From positions 430,194-494,193 of the forward strand of contig NZ_JAPZDS010000001.1 of the NCBI RefSeq assembly GCF_029813115.1: a stretch of DNA of 64,000 bases. The letters are read 5' to 3'. The DNA comes from Aureimonas sp. SK2. Its GTDB lineage: Bacteria; Pseudomonadota; Alphaproteobacteria; Rhizobiales; Rhizobiaceae. The translations under genes were made by a program, and so were the position numbers. The notes under the pieces are model-generated. The model made no database searches and was not told the origin of the DNA. It saw only the letters and a program-made list of their open reading frames with translations. This document shows positions 14,199 to 23,280 of the stretch, piece after piece (the stretch's first letter is position 1; each line of letters starts with the position of its first letter).

Positions 14199-14525
14199 AT
14201 GCACACGAAGCAGAAGCGCCGGTCCTGGCTTTCGCGGCTCGTCGTTCCCGCCATCACCTTGCCCTGTCTCGCCTACTTCGTGTCCCACGCGCAGACCGGA
14301 CGCTACGGCACGGAAGCCAGTGTCGCGTTGAAGGAGGACCTCGCGCGTAAGCAGATCGCCTATGCCGAGCTGGTCGAAGCGCGTCAGGCCCTCGAAACCC
14401 GCGTCCGCCTTCTGAGCGATGGCACCTTGGAGCGGGATATGATCGACGAGCGAGCACGGCGCGCCCTCAACCTGTCAAACGAGGACGAGGTGACCATCCT
14501 GCTCCACGACAAGGACCGGAATTAA
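14199..14525 (+). CDS. Septum formation initiator (FtsB/DivIC-like) protein
   Basis: A 108-residue bitopic membrane protein. A basic N terminus (MHTKQKRRSW) is followed by one membrane segment near residues 12-29 and a periplasmic coiled-coil stretch near 38-75. A C-terminal motif, DMIDERARRALNL, is typical of the rhizobial FtsB/DivIC family. Such proteins bridge early and late divisome components. I chose ATG 14199 because GGAG at 14188 is well placed; a GTG 24 bases upstream is possible. The gene stands between eno and the pyruvate dehydrogenase genes, its usual place in this order. Confidence 0.85.
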   Translation: MHTKQKRRSWLSRLVVPAITLPCLAYFVSHAQTGRYGTEASVALKEDLARKQIAYAELVEARQALETRVRLLSDGTLERDMIDERARRALNLSNEDEVTILLHDKDRN

Positions 14526-14619
14526 CCGGACATGAGTTGAAAGACGCTGCAAGCGGCATCTTAACTCGCGCAGGGTTAAGGGTATATCGGGCGCTTGCGT
14601 GCCTATGTCTTGTCCATAT

Positions 14620-14638
14620 ACTTGCCCAAAACTTGCCC
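14620..14638 (+). promoter_or_regulatory. Tandem ACTTGCCC repeat upstream of pdhA
   Basis: The octamer ACTTGCCC occurs at 14620-14627 and again at 14631-14638, so the copies are 11 bases apart, one helical turn. They lie 35 bases before the pdhA start in the 147-base leader. The arrangement is what a regulator or RNA polymerase contact site could use, but no specific factor can be named. Confidence 0.35.
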
Positions 14639-14672
14639 GCCGGACTGAGGGCGTCAAGGGATGGGAGTCGAA

Positions 14673-15764
14673 ATGGCCGCACTGAAGAAACAAGGCACGG
14701 GCGGCGAAGGCGGCGTCCCGGCGCCGGGCGCGGGCGAGATCGAGAAGACGCTCAAGCAATTCACGGCGCCGGCCCCGTCCGAGTTCAGCAAGGACGAGGA
14801 CACACGCGCCTATCGCGACATGCTCCTGATCCGCCGCTTCGAGGAAAAGGCCGGCCAGCTCTACGGCATGGGCTTCATCGGCGGCTTCTGCCACCTCTAT
14901 ATCGGCCAGGAGGCCGTGGTGGTGGGCATGCAGATGGCGATGAAGGAAGGTGATCAGGTCATCACCGGCTATCGCGACCATGGCCACATGCTGGCCACGG
15001 GCATGGAATCGCGCGGCGTCATGGCCGAGCTCACGGGTCGCCGTTCCGGCTACTCGAAGGGCAAGGGCGGCTCCATGCACATGTTCTCCAAGGAGAAGCA
15101 TTTCTACGGCGGCCACGGCATCGTCGGCGCCCAGGTGTCGCTCGGCACCGGCCTTGCGTTCGCCAACCGCTACCGCGGGAACGACTCCGTCTCCATCACC
15201 TATTTCGGCGACGGCGCGGCCAACCAGGGCCAGGTTTACGAGAGCTTCAACATGGCTTCCCTGTGGAAGCTGCCGGTCATCTACGTGATCGAGAACAACC
15301 GCTACGCCATGGGCACCTCGGTCAACCGCGCCTCGGCGGAGACCAATTTCGCCCATCGCGGCCTGTCCTTCAAGATTCCCGGCATCCAGGTCGACGGCAT
15401 GGATGTGCGCGCCGTGAAGGCAGCCGGCGACCTCGCAGTCCAGCATTGCCGCAGCGGCGAGGGTCCGATGATCCTCGAGATGCTGACCTATCGCTATCGC
15501 GGCCACTCGATGTCGGATCCCGCCAAGTACCGCACGCGCGATGAGGTGCAGAAGATGCGCGCCGAGTCCGATCCGATCGAGCAGGTGCGCCAGCGCCTGG
15601 TCGAGGCGCACGGCGCCTCGGAGGACGATCTCAAGGCGGTCGATCGCGAGGTGCGCGACATCGTGGCCGACGCGGCCGAGTTCGCCCAGAACGATCCCGA
15701 GCCGGATGTCTCGGAGCTGTGGACCGACATCTATGCGGACACGGTTCCGCAGGCTTCGAAGTAA
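14673..15764 (+). CDS. pdhA: Pyruvate dehydrogenase E1 component, alpha subunit
   Basis: A 363-residue thiamine-diphosphate-binding subunit of the heterotetrameric E1, which decarboxylates pyruvate and feeds acetyl groups to the lipoyl domains. The ThDP motif runs from GDGAANQGQVYES to ENNRYAMGTS, and the RYRGHSMSDP loop near the cofactor is intact. Of two in-frame ATGs I chose 14673, which has GGGAG five bases upstream; 14661 is the alternative and adds four residues. It is the first gene of the pyruvate dehydrogenase cluster and is followed by pdhB after 12 bases. Confidence 0.97.
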   Translation: MAALKKQGTGGEGGVPAPGAGEIEKTLKQFTAPAPSEFSKDEDTRAYRDMLLIRRFEEKAGQLYGMGFIGGFCHLYIGQEAVVVGMQMAMKEGDQVITGYRDHGHMLATGMESRGVMAELTGRRSGYSKGKGGSMHMFSKEKHFYGGHGIVGAQVSLGTGLAFANRYRGNDSVSITYFGDGAANQGQVYESFNMASLWKLPVIYVIENNRYAMGTSVNRASAETNFAHRGLSFKIPGIQVDGMDVRAVKAAGDLAVQHCRSGEGPMILEMLTYRYRGHSMSDPAKYRTRDEVQKMRAESDPIEQVRQRLVEAHGASEDDLKAVDREVRDIVADAAEFAQNDPEPDVSELWTDIYADTVPQASK

Positions 15765-15776
15765 GGGGAGGGGCGC

Positions 15777-17192
15777 ATGCCGACCGAAATCCTGATGCCC
15801 GCCCTGTCTCCGACCATGGAGGAGGGCACCCTTTCCAAGTGGGTCAAGCAGGAGGGCGATGCGGTCGCCCCCGGCGACGTGATCGCCGAGATCGAGACCG
15901 ACAAGGCGACCATGGAGGTCGAAGCCATCGACGAGGGCAAGATCGGCAAGATCCTGGTCGCCGCCGGAACCGAGGGCGTGAAGGTCAACACGCCGATCGC
16001 CATTCTGCTGGCCGAGGGCGAGAGCGCCGACGATGCCGTGGCGTCCGCGCCGAAGGCGGCGCCCGCTTCCTCCGCCCCGACGGAAGCGAAGCCCGACGCG
16101 GCCGAAGGCGACAAGTCCAAGCCGGCGCCCGTGCCCGCCCAGGGCCTGTCGCATCCCGAGCCGGACGATGCCGACGGCGACTTCGCCGAGGAGATCCCGG
16201 CCGGCACCAAGATGGTGACGAAGACCGTGCGCGAGGCGCTCCGCGAGGGGATGGCCGAGGAGATGCGCCGCGACGAGACCGTCTTCCTGATGGGCGAGGA
16301 GGTCGCCGAGTACCAGGGCGCCTACAAGATCAGCCAGGGCCTTCTCGACGAGTTCGGCTCGCGCCGCGTCGTCGACACGCCGATCACCGAGCACGGATTT
16401 GCGGGCCTCGGCGTCGGCGCGGCCTTCGCGGGCCTCAAGCCCATCGTCGAGTTCATGACCTTCAACTTCGCCATGCAGGCGATCGATCAGATCATCAACT
16501 CGGCCGCCAAGACGCTTTACATGGCCGGCGGCCAGATGGGCTGCCCGATCGTGTTCCGTGGCCCGAACGGCGCCGCCGCGCGCGTGGCCGCCCAGCACAG
16601 CCAGGACTACGCCGCCTGGTACAGCCAGATTCCCGGCCTGAAGGTCATCCAGCCCTATTCGGCGGCCGATGCCAAGGGCCTGATGAAGGCCGCGATCCGC
16701 GATCCGAACCCGATCGTCTTCCTCGAGAACGAGATCCTCTACGGCCATTCCTTCGAGGTGCCCGACACCGACGACTGGATCGTGCCGATCGGCAAGGCGC
16801 GCATCCACCGCAAGGGCAAGGACGTGACGATCGTCTCCTTCGGCATCGGCATGACCTATGCCGTGGTGGCCGCCGAGCAGCTTGCCAAGGAAGGCATCGA
16901 CGCGGAGGTGATCGACCTGCGCACGATCCGCCCGATGGATGTCGACGCGATCGTCCGCTCGGTGAAGAAGACCAACCGCTGCGTGACGGTCGAGGAAGGC
17001 TGGCCGCAGAGCTCCGTCGGCTCCCACATCGCCTCCGAGCTGATGGTGCGCGCGTTCGACCATCTCGACGCCCCGGTGCTCAAGGTCTGCGGCAAGGACG
17101 TGCCGATGCCGTATGCGGCGAACCTCGAGAAGCTGGCGCTGCCTTCGGCCAAGGAAGTCGTCGAGGCGGTCAAGGCGGTCTGCTACCGCTGA
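15777..17192 (+). CDS. pdhB: Pyruvate dehydrogenase E1 beta subunit with N-terminal lipoyl domain
   Basis: A 471-residue protein with an unusual order of domains. Residues 1-80 are a biotinyl/lipoyl domain with the lipoate acceptor Lys43 in ETDKATME. An alanine/proline/lysine linker follows to about residue 140. The E1 beta transketolase-like domain fills the rest ([33 protein letters not shown]). A lipoylated E1 beta is known in alphaproteobacteria such as Sinorhizobium and Zymomonas. The start is ATG 15777 after GGGGAGGGG. Together with pdhA it forms E1 of the cytoplasmic complex that links glycolysis to the TCA cycle. Confidence 0.97.
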   Translation: MPTEILMPALSPTMEEGTLSKWVKQEGDAVAPGDVIAEIETDKATMEVEAIDEGKIGKILVAAGTEGVKVNTPIAILLAEGESADDAVASAPKAAPASSAPTEAKPDAAEGDKSKPAPVPAQGLSHPEPDDADGDFAEEIPAGTKMVTKTVREALREGMAEEMRRDETVFLMGEEVAEYQGAYKISQGLLDEFGSRRVVDTPITEHGFAGLGVGAAFAGLKPIVEFMTFNFAMQAIDQIINSAAKTLYMAGGQMGCPIVFRGPNGAAARVAAQHSQDYAAWYSQIPGLKVIQPYSAADAKGLMKAAIRDPNPIVFLENEILYGHSFEVPDTDDWIVPIGKARIHRKGKDVTIVSFGIGMTYAVVAAEQLAKEGIDAEVIDLRTIRPMDVDAIVRSVKKTNRCVTVEEGWPQSSVGSHIASELMVRAFDHLDAPVLKVCGKDVPMPYAANLEKLALPSAKEVVEAVKAVCYR

Positions 17193-17408
17193 GCGGGAGG
17201 AGGCTCCGGCACGTTTTGCCGAGGCCTTGGAACTTCTGGACGGGCGTTCTCGCCCGTTCCTCATGCCGCGATGCGGCAACGATGGCCGCTTGACGCGGCG
17301 GTCGCGCAGGCAAGTCTTGATGCCGGCCGAACGGTCCCTCGCTCGGCGGATCGTGGCTCATAGAAGTATCGATGCCCGTCGAATGGGCGACTGAGGAGAC
17401 GTTCGCCG

Positions 17409-18815
17409 ATGCCGATCAACGTCACGATGCCGGCCCTTTCGCCGACGATGGAAGAGGGCAACCTCGCGAAGTGGCTGGTGAAGGAGGGCGACAAGGTCTC
17501 CTCCGGCGACGTCATCGCGGAGATCGAGACCGATAAGGCCACCATGGAGGTCGAGGCGGTGGACGAGGGCACGGTCGCGAAGATCGTGGTTCCGGCCGGC
17601 ACCGAGGGCGTCAAGGTCAACGCCGTGATCGCGATCCTGGCCGCGGAAGGCGAAGATGCCTCGGCGGCCGCATCGGGCGGCGGCGGCGCGCAAGGCGCCG
17701 GCTCGCCAAAGGCCGACGACGCCGTGAAGGGATCGATGGACGACGCTAAGGACGTCGACAAGCGCGGCTACGAACGCGCCGCCGAGACGGCCTCCGCTGC
17801 GGAAGGGGGCTCGTCCGCCAAGCCGTCCGGCGGATCGGACGCGGGCAAGAGCGGACGCGTCTTCGCTTCGCCGCTGGCCCGTCGCCTCGCCAAGGAGCAG
17901 GGCGTCGATCTCTCCGGCGTTCAGGGCAGCGGCCCGCACGGCCGCATCGTGAAGGCCGATATCGAGACGGCGGCCAAGGGCGGAGCGCCGAAGCCGGCGG
18001 CGTCGCAGGCGCCGTCCGCGGCTCCGGCCGCCGCCGCGTCTGCGCCGGCCGGGGCGCCGAAGCCCGCGAGCGACGATGCGATCCTGAAGCTCTTCGCAGA
18101 AGGCTCCTACGAGAAGATCCCCCACGACGGCATGCGCAAGACCATCGCCAAGCGGCTGGTGGAATCCAAGCAGACCGTCCCGCACTTCTACCTCTCGGTG
18201 GACTGCGAGCTTGACGCGCTTCTTGCATTGCGCAAGCAGCTCAACGGCGCCGCGCCGACCGTGAAGACCGAAGCGGGCGAGCGCCCGGCCTACAAGCTGT
18301 CGGTCAACGACATGGTGATCAAGGCGATGGCTTGCGCGCTCAAGGCCGTGCCGGATGCCAACGTCTCCTGGACCGAGAGCGCGATGCTCAAGCACCGCAA
18401 CGCCGATGTCGGCGTGGCCGTGTCGATCGAGGGTGGCCTGATCACGCCGATCATCCGCAAGGCGGACGAGAAGACGCTGTCCACCATCTCCAACGAGATG
18501 AAGGATCTCGCCAAGCGCGCCCGTGCCCGCAAGCTGAAGCCCGAGGAGTATCAAGGCGGGACGACCGCCGTGTCCAACCTCGGCATGTTCGGGATCAAGG
18601 ACTTTTCGGCCGTCATCAACCCCCCGCACGCGACGATCCTTGCGGTCGGGGCCGGCGAGGAGCGTGCCGTGGTCAAGAACGGCGCGGTGACGGTCGCCAA
18701 CGTCATGACCGTGACCCTCTCGACCGACCATCGCGCGGTGGACGGGGCGCTGGGCGCCGAGCTGATCTCGGCCTTCAAGCGCTTCATCGAGAACCCGATG
18801 AGCATGCTGGTCTGA
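17409..18815 (+). CDS. pdhC: Dihydrolipoamide acetyltransferase (E2) of pyruvate dehydrogenase
   Basis: A 468-residue core subunit. It has a single lipoyl domain (residues 1-80, acceptor Lys43), an alanine/glycine-rich linker, a peripheral-subunit-binding domain at about 150-186 ([13 protein letters not shown]) and a C-terminal acetyltransferase domain with the active-site DHRAVDG near 440-446. It transfers acetyl groups to CoA. The 216 bases between pdhB and pdhC hold a GC hairpin (17240-17257) without a T-tract and no convincing gene. The lipoyl domain is very like that of pdhB, suggesting duplication within the operon. Confidence 0.96.
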   Translation: MPINVTMPALSPTMEEGNLAKWLVKEGDKVSSGDVIAEIETDKATMEVEAVDEGTVAKIVVPAGTEGVKVNAVIAILAAEGEDASAAASGGGGAQGAGSPKADDAVKGSMDDAKDVDKRGYERAAETASAAEGGSSAKPSGGSDAGKSGRVFASPLARRLAKEQGVDLSGVQGSGPHGRIVKADIETAAKGGAPKPAASQAPSAAPAAAASAPAGAPKPASDDAILKLFAEGSYEKIPHDGMRKTIAKRLVESKQTVPHFYLSVDCELDALLALRKQLNGAAPTVKTEAGERPAYKLSVNDMVIKAMACALKAVPDANVSWTESAMLKHRNADVGVAVSIEGGLITPIIRKADEKTLSTISNEMKDLAKRARARKLKPEEYQGGTTAVSNLGMFGIKDFSAVINPPHATILAVGAGEERAVVKNGAVTVANVMTVTLSTDHRAVDGALGAELISAFKRFIENPMSMLV

Positions 18816-18834
18816 GCGGTCTCGGAGCCGCTCG

Positions 18835-19470
18835 GTGAAGACCGTTCTCTGCTACGGCGACTCCCTGACCTGGGGCTACGATGCGGCTGGCCCCGGTCGG
18901 CATCGCTTCGAGGATCGCTGGCCGAGCGTCGTGGACGAACGGCTCGGCAAGCGGGGGCGGGTGATTGCCGAAGGGCTGAACGGCCGCACCACGGCCTACG
19001 ACGACCATCTGTCGCCGGCGGACCGCAACGGCGCGCGGCTACTGCCGACGATCCTCGCGACGCACGAACCGGTAGACGTGCTGGTGATCGCGCTCGGGTC
19101 GAACGACCTCAAGAAGCACACGGGCGGTGGCCGCGCGGCCGAGGCGGCGTTCGGGATCGAGCGGCTGGTGCAGATCGCACGGAGCTATCCGTCCTCGTTC
19201 GGCTTCCGGATCGGCGAGATCCTCGTCGTTTCGCCGCCGGCGCTGGTCGCGACCGCCGACCCCGACTTCGACGCCATGTTCGGGCACGCCCTGGAGGAGT
19301 CGAAGCGCTTCAAGGACGCCTATGCCCGAGTGGCGAAGGCGACCGGATGCCGGCATCTGGCCGCGTCCGACCATTGCGTCGCCACGCCTCTCGACGGCGT
19401 GCATCTCGACGCCGCCAACACACGATCGCTCGGTGACGCGATCGCTCAGACGCTGATTCCGCTGATCTAG
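18835..19470 (+). CDS. SGNH/GDSL-family hydrolase (arylesterase-like)
   Basis: A 211-residue esterase-fold protein without a signal peptide, so cytoplasmic. Block I is CYGDSLTWGY with the catalytic Ser10, the oxyanion Asn lies in ALGSNDLKK, and the Asp/His pair in LDGVHLDA. The sequence resembles the short arylesterase/acyltransferase group. The start is GTG 18835 with GGAG ten bases upstream. It is wedged between pdhC and lpdA with short gaps (19 and 30 bases), so it is cotranscribed with the pyruvate dehydrogenase genes. A role in trimming an acyl or lipoyl side product would fit the context but is only inference; the substrate is unknown. Confidence 0.85.
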   Translation: MKTVLCYGDSLTWGYDAAGPGRHRFEDRWPSVVDERLGKRGRVIAEGLNGRTTAYDDHLSPADRNGARLLPTILATHEPVDVLVIALGSNDLKKHTGGGRAAEAAFGIERLVQIARSYPSSFGFRIGEILVVSPPALVATADPDFDAMFGHALEESKRFKDAYARVAKATGCRHLAASDHCVATPLDGVHLDAANTRSLGDAIAQTLIPLI

Positions 19471-19500
19471 CGACGAAACCCATTCGACGGAGACACGTGC

Positions 19501-20952
19501 ATGGCCGATACCTATGACATCCTGATCATTGGCGGCGGGCCGGGCGGCTATGTGGCGGCCATCCGTGCGGCGCAGCTCGGCTTCAAGACGGCGGTCGTCG
19601 AGCGCGAGCATCTCGGCGGCATCTGCCTCAACTGGGGCTGCATCCCGACCAAGGCGCTGCTGCGCTCGGCCGAGGTGTTCCACTATGCCGAACACGGCGA
19701 GAACTACGGCCTCAAGATCGCCAAGCCCGACTTCGACATCGGGGCAGTCGTGAAGCGCTCGCGCGGCGTTTCGGCCCAGCTCAACGGCGGCGTCGCCGGG
19801 CTGATGAAGAAGAACAAGATCGATGTGATCTGGGGCCAGGCGAAGCTCACCAAGGCCGGAAAGGGCGGCCCGGTCGAGGTCGAGGTCGGGGAGCCGACCA
19901 AGCCCGCGGTGCAGCCGCAGAACCCGGTGCCCAAGGGCGTCCTCGGCCACGGTACCTACAAGGCCAAGCACGTCATCGTCGCCACCGGCGCGCGCCCGCG
20001 TGTGCTGCCCGGCATCGAGGCCGACGGCGAGCGGATCTGGACCTATTTCGAGGCGATGAAGCCGCAGGCTATGCCGAAGTCCCTCATCGTCATGGGCTCG
20101 GGGGCCATCGGCATCGAGTTCGCCTCCTTCTACCGGACCATGGGCGCCGAAGTGACGGTGGTCGAGCTGCTGCCGCAGATCCTGCCGGTGGAAGACGCCG
20201 AGATCGCGGCTGTCGCGCGCAAGCAGTTCGAGAAGCAGGGCATGAAGATCCTGTCCGACGCCAAGGTCGCGAAGGTCGCCAAGACGGGCGAGGGCGTCGA
20301 GGTGACGGTCGAGCAGGGCGAGAAGAGCCAGGTGCTCAAGGCCGAGAAGCTGATCTCGGCCGTCGGCGTGCAGGGCAACACAGAGGGGCTCAATCTCGAG
20401 GGCGTCGGCGTGGCGGTCGAACGCGGGCTCGTGAAAGTCGACGCCTACGGGCGCACCAATGTCGAGGGCGTCTATGCGATCGGCGACGTCGCCGGCGCGC
20501 CGATGCTGGCGCACAAGGCCGAGCACGAGGGCACGATCTGCGTCGAGAAGATCAAGGGCCTCGACGCCCATCCGATGAAGCGCGAGCAGATCCCCGGCTG
20601 CACCTATTGCCAGCCGCAGATCGCCTCCGTGGGCCTCACCGAGGCCAAGGCCAAGGAAGCCGGGCGCGAGGTCAAGGTCGGACGCTTCCGGTTCCTCGCC
20701 AACGGCAAGGCGATTGCTCTCGGCGAACCGGACGGCATGGTGAAGACCGTGTTCGACGCCAAGACTGGCGAACTCCTCGGAGCACACATGGTCGGCGCCG
20801 AGGTGACGGAACTGATTCAGGGCTTCGTGATCGCCATGGGCCTGGAGACGACGGAGGAAGACCTGATGCACACCGTCTTCCCGCATCCGACGCTCTCCGA
20901 GATGATGCACGAGAGTGTGCTCGACGCCTACGGCAAGGTCATCCACATGTAG
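19501..20952 (+). CDS. lpdA: Dihydrolipoamide dehydrogenase (E3)
   Basis: A 483-residue FAD- and NAD-dependent disulfide reductase that reoxidises dihydrolipoamide in the pyruvate dehydrogenase complex. The FAD motif GGGPGGYVAA is at residues 11-20 and the redox pair Cys42/Cys47 is in CLNWGCIPTK. The NAD-binding GSGAIGIEFAS and the C-terminal HPHPTLSE with the catalytic His-Glu pair are all present. An insertion near residues 120-150 (lysine/proline/glutamine-rich) is usual for the rhizobial E3 of this cluster. ATG 19501 starts 30 bases after the hydrolase. Confidence 0.97.
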   Translation: MADTYDILIIGGGPGGYVAAIRAAQLGFKTAVVEREHLGGICLNWGCIPTKALLRSAEVFHYAEHGENYGLKIAKPDFDIGAVVKRSRGVSAQLNGGVAGLMKKNKIDVIWGQAKLTKAGKGGPVEVEVGEPTKPAVQPQNPVPKGVLGHGTYKAKHVIVATGARPRVLPGIEADGERIWTYFEAMKPQAMPKSLIVMGSGAIGIEFASFYRTMGAEVTVVELLPQILPVEDAEIAAVARKQFEKQGMKILSDAKVAKVAKTGEGVEVTVEQGEKSQVLKAEKLISAVGVQGNTEGLNLEGVGVAVERGLVKVDAYGRTNVEGVYAIGDVAGAPMLAHKAEHEGTICVEKIKGLDAHPMKREQIPGCTYCQPQIASVGLTEAKAKEAGREVKVGRFRFLANGKAIALGEPDGMVKTVFDAKTGELLGAHMVGAEVTELIQGFVIAMGLETTEEDLMHTVFPHPTLSEMMHESVLDAYGKVIHM

Positions 20953-21046
20953 GAGACGAAAAACGCAGCGAGCGGCCCGCGGAGGTCTTGTCCACATTTT
21001 CGCCGCACTATCTCAAATCTCGGTATTTGTACCGTAGGAGATACGT

Positions 21047-21307
21047 ATGGGTTGGCTCGCTGCAATTATCATCGGCGGTATCGCCGGATGGCTCGCAGAG
21101 CAGGTCATGAAGAGCAACATGGGGCTCTTCCTGAACATCATTCTCGGCATCGTCGGCGCCGTCTTCCTGAACTTCCTGCTCGGCATTCTGGGCGCGACGG
21201 ATCTTCAGGCGGGCGCGAGCTTCTCGATCCAGTACCTGATCGTCGGCTTCATCGGCGCCTGCCTGCTCATCTTCCTCTTCCGGGCAGTCCGCGGCCGCCG
21301 CGTCTAG
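21047..21307 (+). CDS. GlsB/YeaQ/YmgE-family small membrane protein
   Basis: An 86-residue integral membrane protein with three hydrophobic segments (about residues 2-14, 24-45 and 58-78). The glycine-rich pattern GGIAGWLAEQ and the closing FRAVRGRRV are typical of the transglycosylase-associated/YeaQ family. The biochemical role is unknown; in several bacteria relatives respond to acid or envelope stress. A strong TAGGAG ribosome-binding site lies seven bases before ATG 21047. It sits 94 bases after lpdA and just before lipA, a position conserved in related genomes. Confidence 0.85.
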   Translation: MGWLAAIIIGGIAGWLAEQVMKSNMGLFLNIILGIVGAVFLNFLLGILGATDLQAGASFSIQYLIVGFIGACLLIFLFRAVRGRRV

Positions 21308-21349
21308 GCGAGATTGCGTGACTGTCGAACCGAGCTTAAATGACGGTCA

Positions 21350-22315
21350 ATGGTCACGATCCTAGACGCCCGAACCTCGTCGCCGAGCGCGAGGCCCCGC
21401 CATCCTGAAAAGGCGCACCGCCCCGATACGGCGGTGCTCCCCAAGCCTGACTGGATCCGGGTGAAAGCCCCGGTCTCCGCGGGCTATATGGAGACCCGGG
21501 AGATCGTTAAATCCAACCGCCTCGTCACCGTGTGTGAGGAGGCGGGATGTCCCAACATCGGCGGATGCTGGGAGAAGAAGCACGCGACATTTATGATCAT
21601 GGGCGGCATCTGTACGCGCGCCTGCGCCTTCTGCAATGTCGCCACCGGCCTGCCGCATGCGCTGGACCGGGACGAGCCGGCCAGCGTCGGCCGTGCCGTC
21701 GCTTCGATGGGCCTGTCGCATGTGGTCATCACTTCGGTGGACCGCGACGACTTGCCGGACGGCGGCGCGCAGCATTTCGTCGAGACGATCGAGGCGATCC
21801 GTGCCTCGGCGCCGGGAACCACGATCGAGATCCTGACGCCGGACTTCCTGCGCAAGCCGGGCGCGCTGGAGAAAGTCGTCGCGGCTCGGCCCGACGTCTT
21901 CAACCACAATCTCGAAACAGTGCCGTCGAACTATCTGACGGTGCGGCCGGGTGCGCGCTATTTCCACTCCATCCGCCTCCTGCAGCGCGTGAAGGAGCTG
22001 GACCCGACGATCTTCACCAAGTCCGGCATCATGGTCGGCCTCGGCGAAGAGCGGAACGAGATCCTTCAGCTCATGGACGACCTGCGCTCGGCCGACGTCG
22101 ACTTCATGACGATCGGCCAGTACCTCCAGCCGACGCGCAAGCACCACCCGGTGATCCGCTACGTGCCGCCGGAGGAGTTCAAGTCCTACGAGACGATCGG
22201 CCTGACCAAAGGGTTCCTGGTCGTGGCCTCGAGCCCGCTGACGCGCTCCTCGCACCATGCGGGCGAGGATTTCGAGCGGCTCAAGGCGGCGCGCCTGGCG
22301 AAGGTCGCGGCCTGA
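21350..22315 (+). CDS. lipA: Lipoyl synthase
   Basis: A 321-residue radical-SAM enzyme that inserts two sulfurs into octanoyl groups attached to lipoyl domains. The auxiliary cluster ligands are in [13 protein letters not shown] and the radical-SAM cysteines in CTRACAFC, in that order; the C-terminal [11 protein letters not shown] is also conserved. Its placement in the pyruvate dehydrogenase cluster is functional: it modifies Lys43 of both pdhB and pdhC products. No strong ribosome-binding site precedes ATG 21350; conserved sequence begins around residue 30, so a slightly shorter protein cannot be excluded. Confidence 0.96.
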   Translation: MVTILDARTSSPSARPRHPEKAHRPDTAVLPKPDWIRVKAPVSAGYMETREIVKSNRLVTVCEEAGCPNIGGCWEKKHATFMIMGGICTRACAFCNVATGLPHALDRDEPASVGRAVASMGLSHVVITSVDRDDLPDGGAQHFVETIEAIRASAPGTTIEILTPDFLRKPGALEKVVAARPDVFNHNLETVPSNYLTVRPGARYFHSIRLLQRVKELDPTIFTKSGIMVGLGEERNEILQLMDDLRSADVDFMTIGQYLQPTRKHHPVIRYVPPEEFKSYETIGLTKGFLVVASSPLTRSSHHAGEDFERLKAARLAKVAA

Positions 22316-22318
22316 TCC

Positions 22319-22771
22319 ATGCCGAAGTTCGAGAATGCCCGCGTGGTTCGGCACTCGCCCGACGAGATGTTCGAGCTTGTGGCCGACGTCGAGCGCTATC
22401 CGGAGTTCCTGCCGCTCTGCCAGAACCTCGTGGTGCGCTCGCGGCGCGAGCGCGACGGCAAGACGCTGCTGATCGCCGACATGACGGTGGCCTACAAGAT
22501 GATCCGGGAGACCTTCGCCTCCCAGGTCCTCCTCAAGCCCGCCGAGCGCCAGATCGACGTGAAATACGTGGATGGCCCGTTCCGCTATCTCGAGAACCGC
22601 TGGACCTTCGAGCCGCATCCGGACGGGTGCGAGGTGCGGTTCTTCATCGACTACGAGTTCAAGAGCCGCACGCTCGGCCTGCTGATGGGCTCTATGTTCG
22701 ACTATGCCTTCCGCCGCTTTGCCACCGCGTTCGAGGAGAGGGCGGCCAAGGTCTACGCGACGCCGGCCTGA
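22319..22771 (+). CDS. ratA: RatA/COQ10-type START-domain protein
   Basis: A 150-residue single-domain protein of the polyketide-cyclase/START superfamily. Conserved features are [24 protein letters not shown] at the N terminus (only the first part is needed to place it) and [11 protein letters not shown] near residue 120. The family includes mitochondrial COQ10, which binds ubiquinone and is needed for respiration, and E. coli RatA, described as an inhibitor of ribosome assembly. Given the context a ubiquinone-chaperone role is more likely, but this is inference. It begins four bases after lipA and its 3' end overlaps convergent pncC by 19 bases. Confidence 0.85.
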   Translation: MPKFENARVVRHSPDEMFELVADVERYPEFLPLCQNLVVRSRRERDGKTLLIADMTVAYKMIRETFASQVLLKPAERQIDVKYVDGPFRYLENRWTFEPHPDGCEVRFFIDYEFKSRTLGLLMGSMFDYAFRRFATAFEERAAKVYATPA

Positions 22772-23280
22772 CGCAGGCGTTTGAGCGCTTCGTCCACAAG
22801 CTCCAGCGCCGCTACGGTGCTGGAATGGCGGACCGCGCCGCGTCCGGGCGCGCCGAACCGGCGTTCGGCATGAACGGTGCCGAGGCGTGTCGCGCAGGCA
22901 AAGTGGACGAGCCCGACAGGCTTGGCCTCCGATCCGCCGCCCGGTCCGGCGATGCCGGTGATCGCGACGGCGACGTCCGATCCAGCCGTCCGTAGCGCGC
23001 CTTCGGCCATGGCCAGGGCGACCTCGCGCGAGACCGCGCCGTGGCGCTCCAGAAGCTCGGCGGGAACGCCGAGAAGGCGAGCCTTGGCCTCGTTCGAATA
23101 TGTCACGAAGCCCATGCCGAACACGGCCGACGAACCGGCCACATCGGTGATCGCCGCGGCCACGAGCCCGCCTGTGCAGGATTCGGCCGACGCGACCGTC
23201 CAGCCGCCCGCCTGCGCCTTGGCGACGACCGCGGCGGCCAAGTGCTCGAGCCCGAAGGCGTCCGACAGATCAGCCGCCAT
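22753..23280 (-). CDS. pncC: CinA C-terminal family protein, NMN amidohydrolase
   Basis: A 175-residue protein made only of the CinA C-terminal domain, the nicotinamide-nucleotide amidase that turns NMN into nicotinic acid mononucleotide in the pyridine-nucleotide salvage cycle. Motifs are ASAESCTGG (residues 30-38) with the catalytic serine, a YSNEAK segment and [12 protein letters not shown]. The N-terminal molybdopterin-binding-like domain of long CinA proteins is absent. The start at 23280 overlaps the ispDF stop by 11 bases, so translation is probably coupled. Confidence 0.92.
   Translation of the reverse strand: MAADLSDAFGLEHLAAAVVAKAQAGGWTVASAESCTGGLVAAAITDVAGSSAVFGMGFVTYSNEAKARLLGVPAELLERHGAVSREVALAMAEGALRTAGSDVAVAITGIAGPGGGSEAKPVGLVHFACATRLGTVHAERRFGAPGRGAVRHSSTVAALELVDEALKRLRQAGVA

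Noticed and set aside
14475..17279. 934-codon minus-strand frame opposite pdhA and pdhB
   Set aside because: It is an antisense shadow with histidine/arginine-rich low-complexity sequence, no family motif and no ribosome-binding site; both genes on the plus strand are certain.
17193..17408. Hairpin between pdhB and pdhC as a terminator
   Set aside because: The stem at 17240-17257 is sound, but no T-tract follows, and the two genes encode parts of one complex. It is more likely an RNA processing or stability element, if anything.
19039..20997. 652-codon minus-strand frame opposite lpdA
   Set aside because: It covers a well-supported gene on the other strand and has the same biased composition as other antisense frames.
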